64,000 nucleotides of DNA. Source: Tessaracoccus sp. MC1865. GTDB lineage: Bacteria > Actinomycetota > Actinomycetes > Propionibacteriales > Propionibacteriaceae. Every line of letters starts with the position of its first letter. Positions within the stretch are counted from its first letter, which is position 1. Under the pieces are notes generated by a model. That model made no database searches. It saw only the letters and a program-made list of their open reading frames with translations, and had not been told where the DNA came from. The position numbers and the translations under genes are program-made. The stretch lies in contig NZ_CP072596.1 in NCBI RefSeq assembly GCF_017815535.1, positions 434,001 through 498,000 of the forward strand, written 5' to 3'. This document shows, piece after piece, positions 52,293-60,050 of this stretch.

Positions 52293-53512
52293 ACATCCGC
52301 TGGCTGAGCCTCATCACGGCCCTCGCCCTCACCGCCTGCGCCCAACCCGCCCCGGCGATCAACGCAGGCGAGGCGAAGGGCGCCGTCGCCGTCCTCGACC
52401 TGCCCTACGAGTCAACGCCCTCCGTCGACGAGGCGGCCGACGCCTCCGAGGCGCTCGGCTGGCTCGCCGTCCAGAACGGCGAGGGCCTCAACCGGGTGGT
52501 CTCGCCGTCGTCCCTGTCCATGTCCCTCGTTCAAGCTGCTGAAGGCGCTCGGGGCGCGTCGCTCGAGAGCATCGACGACGCCCTCGGCCTCGCCGGCGAC
52601 CACAGGGCCCGCGCCTTCGGGGCCCTCCGCCAATCCCTCCTCGAGTACGACGACCTCCCCAGCAAGGTGGATGCCGACGACCCGCCCGAGACCCCCGTGG
52701 TGCACCAGGCCAGCCGGGTGCTGGCCGTCGACTCCGAGCTCCAGCAGCCCTTCCTGGACCGCCTCTCCGAGTTCTACGACGCCCCCGCCGAACAGGTGAC
52801 CCTCGCCGACGCCAAACCCAACCTGGACGCCTGGGTCAAGAAGCACACCGCCGGCCTGATCCCGCAATCCGCCGTGACGCCCGACGGCTCCACCGTGGCC
52901 GTCCTCCAGGACGCGCTTCTGTTCGCCGCCGCCTGGGCGCAGGAGTTCACGGGCGAGCCGGCCATCCCGTTCGACACCCCCGACGGAGTGAAGCCCGTGG
53001 ACGGGCTCGCGGGCACCTTCTCCGTCCGCTTCGCCGGGGGTGAGCGCTGGACGGCCGTGCGGCTCCCGTACGACGACGCCCTGGCGGCCGACGTGATTCT
53101 GCCCCGCCCCGGCGTCGACCCCGTGGAGCTGACCGAGCGTGAGCTCGCCGAGGCCCGGTTCGTGCTGGCGCAGGCTGAGCCGGAGCCGGTGGACGTCACC
53201 ATGCCGGCCTTCGACCTCGCCGCCAAGACCGACCTCCTCAAGGCCCTCCCGGACATCGACCTCAGCGACCTCGGCGGCATCGTCGAGGACGGCTTCGCGG
53301 CCCAGTGGGCCCAGCAGGCCAAGCTGATCGTGACAGCCAAGGGCACCGTCGGCGCCGCCGTGACCGAGATGGTTATCGCGACGAGCGCCGGATCGTCGGT
53401 AGAGGTGCGCACGTTCACGGTGGACCGCCCGTATGTCTTCCGCGTGCTGGACACCCGCACCGGCTGGCCCCTGTTCCTGGCGGCCATCTCCAACCCGAGC
53501 GAGGAATCATGA
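52289..53512 (+). CDS. serpin lipoprotein (first)
   Basis: A 407-residue serpin with a lipoprotein signal (MNIRWLSLITALALTAC, lipobox LTAC) instead of the tail and helix. The core has NRVVSPSSLSMSLVQAAEGA, DVTMPAFDLAAKTDLL, hinge GTVGAAVTEMVI, and end FTVDRPYVFRVLDTRTGWPLFLAAISNP. Counting from the hinge suggests P1-P1' Ser-Ala. The ATG overlaps the upstream stop. It likely inhibits a serine protease at the outer face of the membrane. It is very similar to its neighbours, so it arose by tandem duplication. Confidence 0.88.
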   Translation: MNIRWLSLITALALTACAQPAPAINAGEAKGAVAVLDLPYESTPSVDEAADASEALGWLAVQNGEGLNRVVSPSSLSMSLVQAAEGARGASLESIDDALGLAGDHRARAFGALRQSLLEYDDLPSKVDADDPPETPVVHQASRVLAVDSELQQPFLDRLSEFYDAPAEQVTLADAKPNLDAWVKKHTAGLIPQSAVTPDGSTVAVLQDALLFAAAWAQEFTGEPAIPFDTPDGVKPVDGLAGTFSVRFAGGERWTAVRLPYDDALAADVILPRPGVDPVELTERELAEARFVLAQAEPEPVDVTMPAFDLAAKTDLLKALPDIDLSDLGGIVEDGFAAQWAQQAKLIVTAKGTVGAAVTEMVIATSAGSSVEVRTFTVDRPYVFRVLDTRTGWPLFLAAISNPSEES

Positions 53513-54723
53513 ACATCCGCTGGCTGAGCCTCATCACGGCCCTCGCCCTCACCGCCTGCACCGTCACCGCCGAACCCGCGACAGAGGTCAAGGGCGCCGC
53601 GGCCGTCCTCGACCTTCCCTACGACACCACCCCCAACGTCGACGAGGCGGCCCGCGTCTCCCAGGAGGTCGCCTGGCGCGTCATCCAGAACACCGAAGGC
53701 AACAACCGCCTCACCTCCCCGAGCTCCCTCAGCATGTCCATGGCCCAGGCCGCCGAGGGCGCGCAGACCGTCTCGCTGCAGAGCTTCGACGACATCCTGG
53801 GCCTCACCGGCGACGAGCGCGCCAAGGCGTTCGGCGCCCTCCGGCAGGCGCTCGCCCCGTACGACTCCCTCCCCGACGAGGTGGACGTCAACGACCCGCC
53901 GGAAACCCCCGTCGTCCATCAGGCCAGCCGCGTCCTCGCAGTCGACGCGACGGTGGAGCAGCCCTTCCTCGACCGCCTGGCAGAGTTCTACGACGCGGCC
54001 GCGGCGCAGTCCCCGCGCGCGGAGGCGCAGGCCAGCCTCGACGAGTGGGTCAAGCTCCACACCGCCGGCCTCATCGAGAAGTCGGGCGTCAAGGTCAAGC
54101 CCAACACGGTCGCCGTGCTGCAGGACGCCGTCCTGTTCGCCGCCGCGTGGCGCACCCCGTTCGAGCAGGAGCGCAAGGTCCCGTTCACCGGCCCGGCCGG
54201 CGCGGGTGAGGTGGACGGCGTGAGCGGCATCGTGACGGCCCGCCTCGCCGAGGGCGACGGTTGGACGGCCGTGCGGCTGCCCTACGACGACAATCTGGCC
54301 GCCGATGTCGTGCTCCCCGACGAGGGGACGGGCCCGGAGGAATTGGCCGCGGAGGACCTCGAGGCAGCGACCGCCGCCCTCAACGACGCCTCGGAGCAGC
54401 AGGTGATGGTGGTCATGCCGTCGTTCGACCTCAAATCCAAAACGGACCTCATGGAGGCCCTCCCTGAGATCGACCTCAGCGACCTCAGCGGCATTTTCCC
54501 CGGCGGCTACGGCGAACAGTGGGTGCAGCAGGTGATCCTCCAGGTCAGCGCGAAGGGCACCGTGGGCGCGGCCGTCACCGAGTTGGCGGTGGCGGAGAGC
54601 GCCCCCATGCTCGACGGCGTGTTCGAGGTGGACCGCCCCTACGTCTTGCGCGTGCTCGACACGCGTACCGGCTGGCCGTTGTTCCTGGCGAGCATCGCCG
54701 ATCCCGCCGCCAACGCTGGTTGA
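53509..54723 (+). CDS. serpin lipoprotein (second)
   Basis: A 404-residue serpin lipoprotein whose first 17 residues are identical to those of the preceding gene. Core motifs: NRLTSPSSLSMSMAQAAEGA, VVMPSFDLKSKTDLM, hinge GTVGAAVTELAV, end FEVDRPYVLRVLDTRTGWPLFLASIADP. The reactive-loop region (AESAPMLDGV) differs from the other two, so target range probably differs; P1 by counting is Ser. It overlaps the upstream gene by 4 bases and ends the four-gene sigma-serpin operon. Confidence 0.88.
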   Translation: MNIRWLSLITALALTACTVTAEPATEVKGAAAVLDLPYDTTPNVDEAARVSQEVAWRVIQNTEGNNRLTSPSSLSMSMAQAAEGAQTVSLQSFDDILGLTGDERAKAFGALRQALAPYDSLPDEVDVNDPPETPVVHQASRVLAVDATVEQPFLDRLAEFYDAAAAQSPRAEAQASLDEWVKLHTAGLIEKSGVKVKPNTVAVLQDAVLFAAAWRTPFEQERKVPFTGPAGAGEVDGVSGIVTARLAEGDGWTAVRLPYDDNLAADVVLPDEGTGPEELAAEDLEAATAALNDASEQQVMVVMPSFDLKSKTDLMEALPEIDLSDLSGIFPGGYGEQWVQQVILQVSAKGTVGAAVTELAVAESAPMLDGVFEVDRPYVLRVLDTRTGWPLFLASIADPAANAG

Positions 54724-54779
54724 GCCGCGAGCTCCGCGAGCGTGGCTAAACCGCCGACACACACGCCGGCCCTCGCGCC

Positions 54780-54810
54780 TTGACCTGAAGTGCACTTCAG
54801 CTCTTAGCGT
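54780..54810 (+). promoter_or_regulatory. MerR-type promoter with 19-bp spacer and operator palindrome
   Basis: TTGACC (-35, 54780-54785) and TAGCGT (-10, 54805-54810) are separated by 19 bases. The spacer carries the perfect palindrome CTGAAGTGCACTTCAG (54785-54800). A stretched spacer with a central palindrome is the hallmark of MerR-family activation, and a MerR gene lies in this unit. Confidence 0.8.
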
Positions 54811-54817
54811 CAGCTCC

Positions 54818-55153
54818 ATGAAGCAGCTCAACATCGCCCTCCGCATCGTCTTCGCTGCCGCTGCGGCCCTCCAGCTCGTCCTCGCCGTCGCCGTCCTTCC
54901 CCGCGCTTGGTGGATCTCCCTCCTCTTCCTGGCAGCCGCCGCCCTCCTCGGCCGCGGCGCGCTCCGAGGCTGCCGCCGTAACCTCATCCTCGGTTCGGCC
55001 CTCGCCGTCATCGCGCCGCTGGCTGTGGGCCTCTCCGGCGTCGAGCCATTCGACATCTGGCACCACGTCGTCCGCATCCTCGTCCTGGCGGGCATTCTTG
55101 GCGCATGGCTACTCTCTCGTCCATCGGCGCCGTCGCCCGCACCGTCGGTGTGA
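54818..55153 (+). CDS. small four-helix membrane protein
   Basis: A 111-residue protein almost entirely made of four hydrophobic helices (IALRIVFAAAAALQLVLAV; WWISLLFLAAAALLG; ILGSALAVIAPLAVGL; VVRILVLAGILGAWLLS). No family is recognised. It shares a MerR-type promoter and overlaps the MerR gene by 49 bases, so it is probably the target or effector of that regulator, perhaps a membrane stress protein. Confidence 0.7.
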   Translation: MKQLNIALRIVFAAAAALQLVLAVAVLPRAWWISLLFLAAAALLGRGALRGCRRNLILGSALAVIAPLAVGLSGVEPFDIWHHVVRILVLAGILGAWLLSRPSAPSPAPSV

Positions 55154-55488
55154 GCGTCGAGGCCGTCCGCTACTACGAGGCGGAGGGCCTGATCGCCCCA
55201 CCCAGAGACGACTCCGGCCGCCGCCGCTACCGCGAGGTTGATGTCGACGCACTGCGCGTCATCACCGCGCTGCGGAAGGCGGGCTTCGGCATCCGGGAGA
55301 TCGGCGACCTCATGGCCGTGAAGCGCGGCGAGGACTCGCCGGTGCAGAGGATCGACGCCGGACTCGCCGCCCTCGCACAGCTCGCCCGGCACCTCGATGA
55401 GCGCCAGGCGGCCCTCGACGACGCCCGCAGCCTCTGCCAGCAGTGGGAGGGCGACCTCCGAACGGCTCGGCAGCAACTGGCCCCATAG
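55105..55488 (+). CDS. MerR-family transcriptional regulator
   Basis: A 127-residue regulator with a MerR helix-turn-helix (SSIGAVARTVGVSVEAVRYYEAEGLIAPP, then GRRRYREVDVDALRVITALRKAGFGIREI) and a C-terminal coiled-coil dimerisation helix (LARHLDERQAALDDARSLCQQ). One cysteine near the end is not enough to call metal sensing. It starts within the preceding gene in another frame and would act on the promoter at 54780. Confidence 0.9.
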   Translation: MATLSSIGAVARTVGVSVEAVRYYEAEGLIAPPRDDSGRRRYREVDVDALRVITALRKAGFGIREIGDLMAVKRGEDSPVQRIDAGLAALAQLARHLDERQAALDDARSLCQQWEGDLRTARQQLAP

Positions 55489-55727
55489 GCTGGTTCCATG
55501 ACCTACCCCCACACCCGCCGCGACGACACCGTCGACAACCTCCATGGCACCGCCGTCCCTGATCCGTACCGCTGGCTCGAGGACGCCGACAACCCGGAGG
55601 TGCAGGAGTGGGTGGCGGCGCAACGCGACTTCACTGAGGCCCAACTCCAGCACCTCCCCGCCCGCGGCTGGTTCACGGAGCTGATGGGCAGCATCGTCGC
55701 GCGACCCCGGTCGGGCATGCCGCTGCC
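55480..55727 (+). repeat. left direct repeat flanking the island
   Basis: About 248 bases, running from the last codons of the MerR gene through about 77 codons of the S9 peptidase, repeat at 59803-60050 with about eight mismatches. Confidence 0.85.
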
Positions 55728-55734
55728 GGAGGCC
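55498..55734 (+). pseudogene. truncated 5' copy of the prolyl-oligopeptidase gene
   Basis: The first 70 residues are identical to the start of the intact S9 peptidase gene at 59821, and a few changes follow (GSIVARPRSGMPL versus GRIVAQPRAGVPL). Homology ends at about residue 77, where the island begins. The frame continues to 55791 with unrelated sequence. It is the left-hand remnant created when the island entered the gene's 5' end. Confidence 0.85.
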
Positions 55735-55976
55735 CTGCCTTCTCGTACAGCACGCGCAGCAGCGTCTCACCGGAGCGCAGAAGCGACCTAGCCGTCTCCG
55801 GTGACATGAGAGGACGGCAGCGACCCTGACCACCGCCCTGCAGGAAGGGATTGGGAGACAGTCGCTGCCTGCCTGCCAGCCCTTCTTGATCAATAGGCAA
55901 GCTGTCGCCGTTCCTCATGCTGATGGGCTTGACCGTGGCACTCGAATCAGAGAAGGCAATCTGCGGTCCGCAAATC
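55735..55976. other. non-coding junction segment at the left island edge
   Basis: No supported gene. On the minus strand a short frame reads MSPETARSLLRSGETLLRVL, which could be the start of a truncated gene. It is not recognised. Confidence 0.35.
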
Positions 55977-58526
55977 TCACTCGACACCAGCGTTGTTCTC
56001 AAGCGCGTTCCGGTTCAGTGCGCCGAACTCGTGACGGAATCCCTCGAGGTCGTCTTGTAGTTCGCTCTCAGAGCCATGCTGGTAACTGATCATCCGAACG
56101 CGAATGCCGTCGGTGCGGTTGTAGAAGTAGGTGGTGTAGTGAGCATGCTGCGGAGCGGCCCTGAGTTGCACGAATTGGACTAGCCGCAGGGGGGACTCCG
56201 AGCCGTCTCGAACTAAATACAGCTCGCCGTCGATCATCAGGTCACCTACGCTGAAATCCTGAGTTGCAAAGGGGGAGCGAGTGCCGATGGCTACCTCTGC
56301 GGATTGGACGAGCCCGTCGCGTCCACGTCTCGCGCTGCCGGCACGGACTAGTAGAAGTTGGGTCCACACACTACCCAGCAGTTGCCGAAGGTCTCTGAGA
56401 TCCGAAACGAGAGATTGAACTTGGGCTCGGTACTCGTCATCGGATGTGTACCCGTTGTGTCCCAGCCAACTGTTTCGCTTGGCGTTCACCTCCTTGAACT
56501 TGGTGACAATGCCCTTTGAAGCTAGACGTTCAATCGCCGTGCGGCTCAAATCGCCGAAGGCTCTACGAATGCGAGCCGCTTCGTCAGCATCACCTCTGGC
56601 CAGTGCGGTGCGAAGTTCCTTGGAAGTTCGCTCGGTGATGACTACCCACGTCCCGAATGTGGATCGTTCAATTCCCAGGTTTTGGTCTTTTAAAGTCTCG
56701 CTGATGGACCCTTCGAGTTCGGCACTGTTGCCTACGTCGCTCCGGTTCGCGGAGAGAAGCACCGTGGCGTGGAAAGTCACGATTGCTTCCCACGCATGCA
56801 GATACGCGCGTTGCTGTTCTCCCGGCGAGGAAGCCGCTCTCGCTGTCCACAGGGCGGAGGCGATGGGGAACGGCAAATCCTCAAGCCAAGAGCTGAGCGA
56901 ATCGTCAAAGGCCCGAGAAAATCTGTTCAATATCTCGTCGATGTTTTCAGGAGCCGACCACATGCTCTCACGCTGAGTGCTGAGTTCTGCTTGAAAAGAG
57001 CCCAACCGTTCATCCGCTGAGGCGAGCCTGCGCTGAACACTGGGCTCGGGCAGAGGAACGATGAGTTCGTCCGCCCAACTCATCAATGATCTGGGATCCG
57101 AGCGCAATGCCTTGGGTAGTGTGCCGGTGCTGCTAGCTTCGAGCGAGCGCTGTCGACTCATGATGCCCGCCTCCGAGTTGAGCCAAGCCACCAGGAAGGG
57201 CGCAAGCACCCTCTCATCGTCGAGTTGCACGGCGAGAACTCGGCCGGTCGCCTTGGTATCGGGTGGGCGCGAGGATGCGTCCCCATTTGCGCTGGTGGGC
57301 ACGAAAATCTGGTCTCCGCTGACCGTGCCCCCATCTTGAGAGAGCACGGACGGCGCTGCACAAATCAGACTGATGAGACGCCTGTTGGGCCACCCCTTTG
57401 CTTCCAAGTCCTTCAGCACTTCGCGCGAGTCGTCAGCGAAGATCCGGCTGGGGTCTAAATCAATGAACTCGCGCGGGCCACGTTCGATCGAAATTCCGGA
57501 ATCCGGCCCATAGCGAGATTCGATGAACTCGTCGTTGATCACCGCGTCGCAGTAAGTCGTGAGGCGCCACCGGAGGTGGCTGCCCGTTCTGGATACGCGC
57601 GAAAGCAGGGCCTCCCTCCGTATGAACTGGTTGGGGGCAACCGAACGAGTTCGTGGCCCTGAGCGTCCTGTCCGCAACGCTGATTCAAGTTGACGGAATG
57701 CCGAGACCGGCATTGAGCGACTGCGATGTTCCGTCGTGAACTGTGTCTGAAGATCGGCAATCACTGTCCGGTCTCTGCGGTCCTTATCAACTTTGTTGGT
57801 GAATGTCAGAAGATATAGCGGTATTGACGTTGTGGGACCCAGACCCTCAGGCAACCGTGTTACGGATTCGAGGAGTCCAGCGTCGATTATCCTTCGCCGT
57901 ATGGGCTCGCTGCTGTCCGCGCTTAGCGCGCTCGGGTTGACGAGAGCGGCAACCCGCCCCCCTCCCTCGCGAGCGGGCCGTAGCTTCTCAATCGCCAAGG
58001 AGATGAAGAGCCACGTAGCGTCCGTCGCCGGAGGGAGACCAAAGCTGAAAGCCCCTGACATCCTGCGGGACTCCACGACTGACCTCGAACTATGCCAATC
58101 CATGCCCCAGGGCGCATCGACGATGACAAGATCGGCGATGAAGGCGTCGAACTCATCAGCCTCTATCGTGTTGCCTACTGCGATCTGCGCATCCGCGACG
58201 CCCTCAAACCGCCGCCTGCTCGTTGTCACCGCGGCGCCACTTATGTCCTGGCCTCGGTAACGAACGTGCACCCCTGAAGATTCCAAGGCGTGAGTGAGCA
58301 GAAACCCGGCGAACCCCGAGCCTGCCGCTGGGTCCCAAACGTCGACAGAGGGCAAGCTCTGGTCCAACCTGCTCAAGCAGCCGACAGACAAAGCGCGTGC
58401 CAGTGCGATGCTCGTCGATTGTGAAGGTTCTAGGACACCGCAAAGCCGGTCTGAGAACGGCGCTATGCCTGGGTCGCCAAGGGCGAAGTGAACCGCGGGG
58501 TGCTCATCTCTCACGTCAGCGTCCAC
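55977..58526 (-). CDS. DNA N6-methylase/specificity-like/HEPN-like fusion protein
   Basis: An 849-residue protein. Residues 30-300 are an N6-adenine methylase fold of the type I (HsdM-like) class, with the AdoMet motif DPAAGSG at 65-71 and a catalytic-motif variant DAPW at 137-140 in place of NPPY/F. Residues about 330-520 look like an HsdS-type target-recognition region, ending in LIVPLPEPSVQRRL with a helix after it. The C-terminal part is helical and includes RNSWLGH (Arg684 to His690), which fits the Rx4-6H ribonuclease motif of HEPN domains. It has no separate restriction subunit nearby. GTG at 58526 is the start. Candidate anti-phage function. Confidence 0.7.
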   Translation of the reverse strand: MDADVRDEHPAVHFALGDPGIAPFSDRLCGVLEPSQSTSIALARALSVGCLSRLDQSLPSVDVWDPAAGSGFAGFLLTHALESSGVHVRYRGQDISGAAVTTSRRRFEGVADAQIAVGNTIEADEFDAFIADLVIVDAPWGMDWHSSRSVVESRRMSGAFSFGLPPATDATWLFISLAIEKLRPAREGGGRVAALVNPSALSADSSEPIRRRIIDAGLLESVTRLPEGLGPTTSIPLYLLTFTNKVDKDRRDRTVIADLQTQFTTEHRSRSMPVSAFRQLESALRTGRSGPRTRSVAPNQFIRREALLSRVSRTGSHLRWRLTTYCDAVINDEFIESRYGPDSGISIERGPREFIDLDPSRIFADDSREVLKDLEAKGWPNRRLISLICAAPSVLSQDGGTVSGDQIFVPTSANGDASSRPPDTKATGRVLAVQLDDERVLAPFLVAWLNSEAGIMSRQRSLEASSTGTLPKALRSDPRSLMSWADELIVPLPEPSVQRRLASADERLGSFQAELSTQRESMWSAPENIDEILNRFSRAFDDSLSSWLEDLPFPIASALWTARAASSPGEQQRAYLHAWEAIVTFHATVLLSANRSDVGNSAELEGSISETLKDQNLGIERSTFGTWVVITERTSKELRTALARGDADEAARIRRAFGDLSRTAIERLASKGIVTKFKEVNAKRNSWLGHNGYTSDDEYRAQVQSLVSDLRDLRQLLGSVWTQLLLVRAGSARRGRDGLVQSAEVAIGTRSPFATQDFSVGDLMIDGELYLVRDGSESPLRLVQFVQLRAAPQHAHYTTYFYNRTDGIRVRMISYQHGSESELQDDLEGFRHEFGALNRNALENNAGVE

Positions 58527-58724
58527 GACCTTCCATGCAATGCAACCGCGTGAAAGGGCGGCTGCGTCCCCTCCGGCCTATGCCAGACTATATCTACAGG
58601 AATGGACTGCACGCGGCGCTGGACCTGTTGGCGTACACCCCGCTGCCGTGGATCTCTCACGCCGCCGCAAGCATCGAGGTGCGGTTTGCCGCTGCCGTTA
58701 AGGCGCCCGTCCAGCTTGCAAGTC

Positions 58725-59726
58725 CTACGTCCATGTTTCGCTCGCGTCCGGGCCCTGGTCCCTGTCGTCGGCGAGCTCGGCAAGGCTGGCTGGCAGTTGG
58801 AGTCCGTACTTGTCGGCCATGAAGAGCGTCTGCCCGTAGAAGCGCGACTGCTTGGCCACATCCCCCATCACCCAGGCGTTGGTCCCAGTGGTTGTGATGA
58901 GCGCCACCACAGGGATGCCCTTGGCCACCTGGCGTACGGGGACGAGGTTGCCCTTGTTCCACGTCTTCATCAGCTTCTCGAGCGCCTGGACGATGCGATG
59001 GTCGTTGCGCAGTTTGTCGCTCCAACGCACACGGTCCTTGACCGCCTGCATGGCGTAGTTGGCGTCGCGGGCGATTCCGGCCTTCGGTACCTGTTTGCGG
59101 AAGGTCCGTTTGACCATCCTGCTCAAGACCTCTTTGGCCTCGGGATCTTTGGGGTCCAATCCGTATGCGTAGCAGACTCGGGTCGCGATGGCCGTCGCCA
59201 GCATCTGCATCAGCACGATGTCCAAGGTGATAGCCGCAGCCCCTCCTGCAACAGGGACCAGCGCCAAGGCGCCGAGGCCCGCGCCTTCAGCTGCGCCGAG
59301 CGTGCGCCACTTCAGGGTCATGCCGTGGACTAGTTCGTCGGCCTCCCTCAGGTCAAGGGTGCGGATGTCGGGAATGGCGTTGACGTCGCGGCCTCGTCTC
59401 CGATGAAAGGCAACAACCTTGTCGGGGTCGATCAGCTCAACGATCCAGTCGTTGACGAGCTCGATGAGATGTCCGGCCGCCTCGACGGTGGGTTCCAGAA
59501 ACGCATCGCCAGCGTCTCCGAGCTTGTCCTTGACGACTTGAGGAGTGTGGTCGGAGATGGCTGTGCCGGCACGTTTGGCGAACTCGCCAGCCGCATCACC
59601 GGCCCGAGCTGCGGCACGCCTGATCGGTGCCGGCACCAACTGCTTGCGGTTGGCCTTCTTCTGCCAGTGCGCTTCCAGTTCGCTCCAGCGGACCGCCTCG
59701 TAGGCGGACATCGTCGATGACGTCAT
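58725..59726 (-). CDS. EcsC family protein
   Basis: The 333-residue product has the EcsC domain features: a helical N-terminus (YEAVRWSELEAHWQKKANRK), a Gly/Ala-rich hydrophobic centre (GAGLGALALVPVAGGAAAITLDIVLMQML) and CYAYGLDPKDPEAKEVLSRM. EcsC proteins are membrane-associated, of unknown mechanism, and often found in accessory regions. ATG at 59726 is chosen; another ATG five codons on (59711) is possible. It lies at the right end of the island. The 198 bases before it (58527-58724) hold nothing recognisable. Confidence 0.8.
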   Translation of the reverse strand: MTSSTMSAYEAVRWSELEAHWQKKANRKQLVPAPIRRAAARAGDAAGEFAKRAGTAISDHTPQVVKDKLGDAGDAFLEPTVEAAGHLIELVNDWIVELIDPDKVVAFHRRRGRDVNAIPDIRTLDLREADELVHGMTLKWRTLGAAEGAGLGALALVPVAGGAAAITLDIVLMQMLATAIATRVCYAYGLDPKDPEAKEVLSRMVKRTFRKQVPKAGIARDANYAMQAVKDRVRWSDKLRNDHRIVQALEKLMKTWNKGNLVPVRQVAKGIPVVALITTTGTNAWVMGDVAKQSRFYGQTLFMADKYGLQLPASLAELADDRDQGPDASETWT

Positions 59727-59802
59727 GGTCGGACGGTAGCAGTGGCCACCGAGGTGCATCGACGGAAGACACCAACCACCACCCCCACCCCTCCTGGAAC
59801 AC

Positions 59803-60050
59803 GCCCCATAGGCTGGTTCCATGACCTACCCCCACACCCGCCGCGACGACACCGTCGACAACCTCCATGGCACCGCCGTCCCGGATCCGTACCGCTGGCT
59901 CGAGGACGCCGACAACCCGGAGGTGCAGGAGTGGGTGGCGGCGCAGCGCGACTTCACCGAGGCCCAACTCCAGCACCTCCCCGCCCGCGGCTGGTTCACG
60001 GAGCTGATGGGTCGCATCGTCGCGCAACCCCGGGCGGGCGTGCCGCTGAA
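59803..60050 (+). repeat. right direct repeat flanking the island
   Basis: The second copy of the 248-base repeat. It contains the TAGGCT -10 box and the first 77 codons of the intact S9 peptidase gene, so the gene and its promoter are restored on this side. Confidence 0.85.

Larger units (their letters stand above)
55728..59802. mobile_element. genomic island of about 4.1 kb inside the S9 peptidase locus
   Basis: The segment between the two direct repeats carries a methylase-like fusion gene and an EcsC-family gene, both on the minus strand. The methylase gene has visibly lower GC and a looser codon usage than its surroundings. No integrase, transposase or IS end is visible, so the mechanism of entry is unclear. 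Confidence 0.65.

Noticed and set aside
52774..55893. 1039-residue minus-strand frame opposite the serpins
   Set aside because: Antisense artefact of GC-rich coding sequence; it spans several plus-strand genes with recognised domains.
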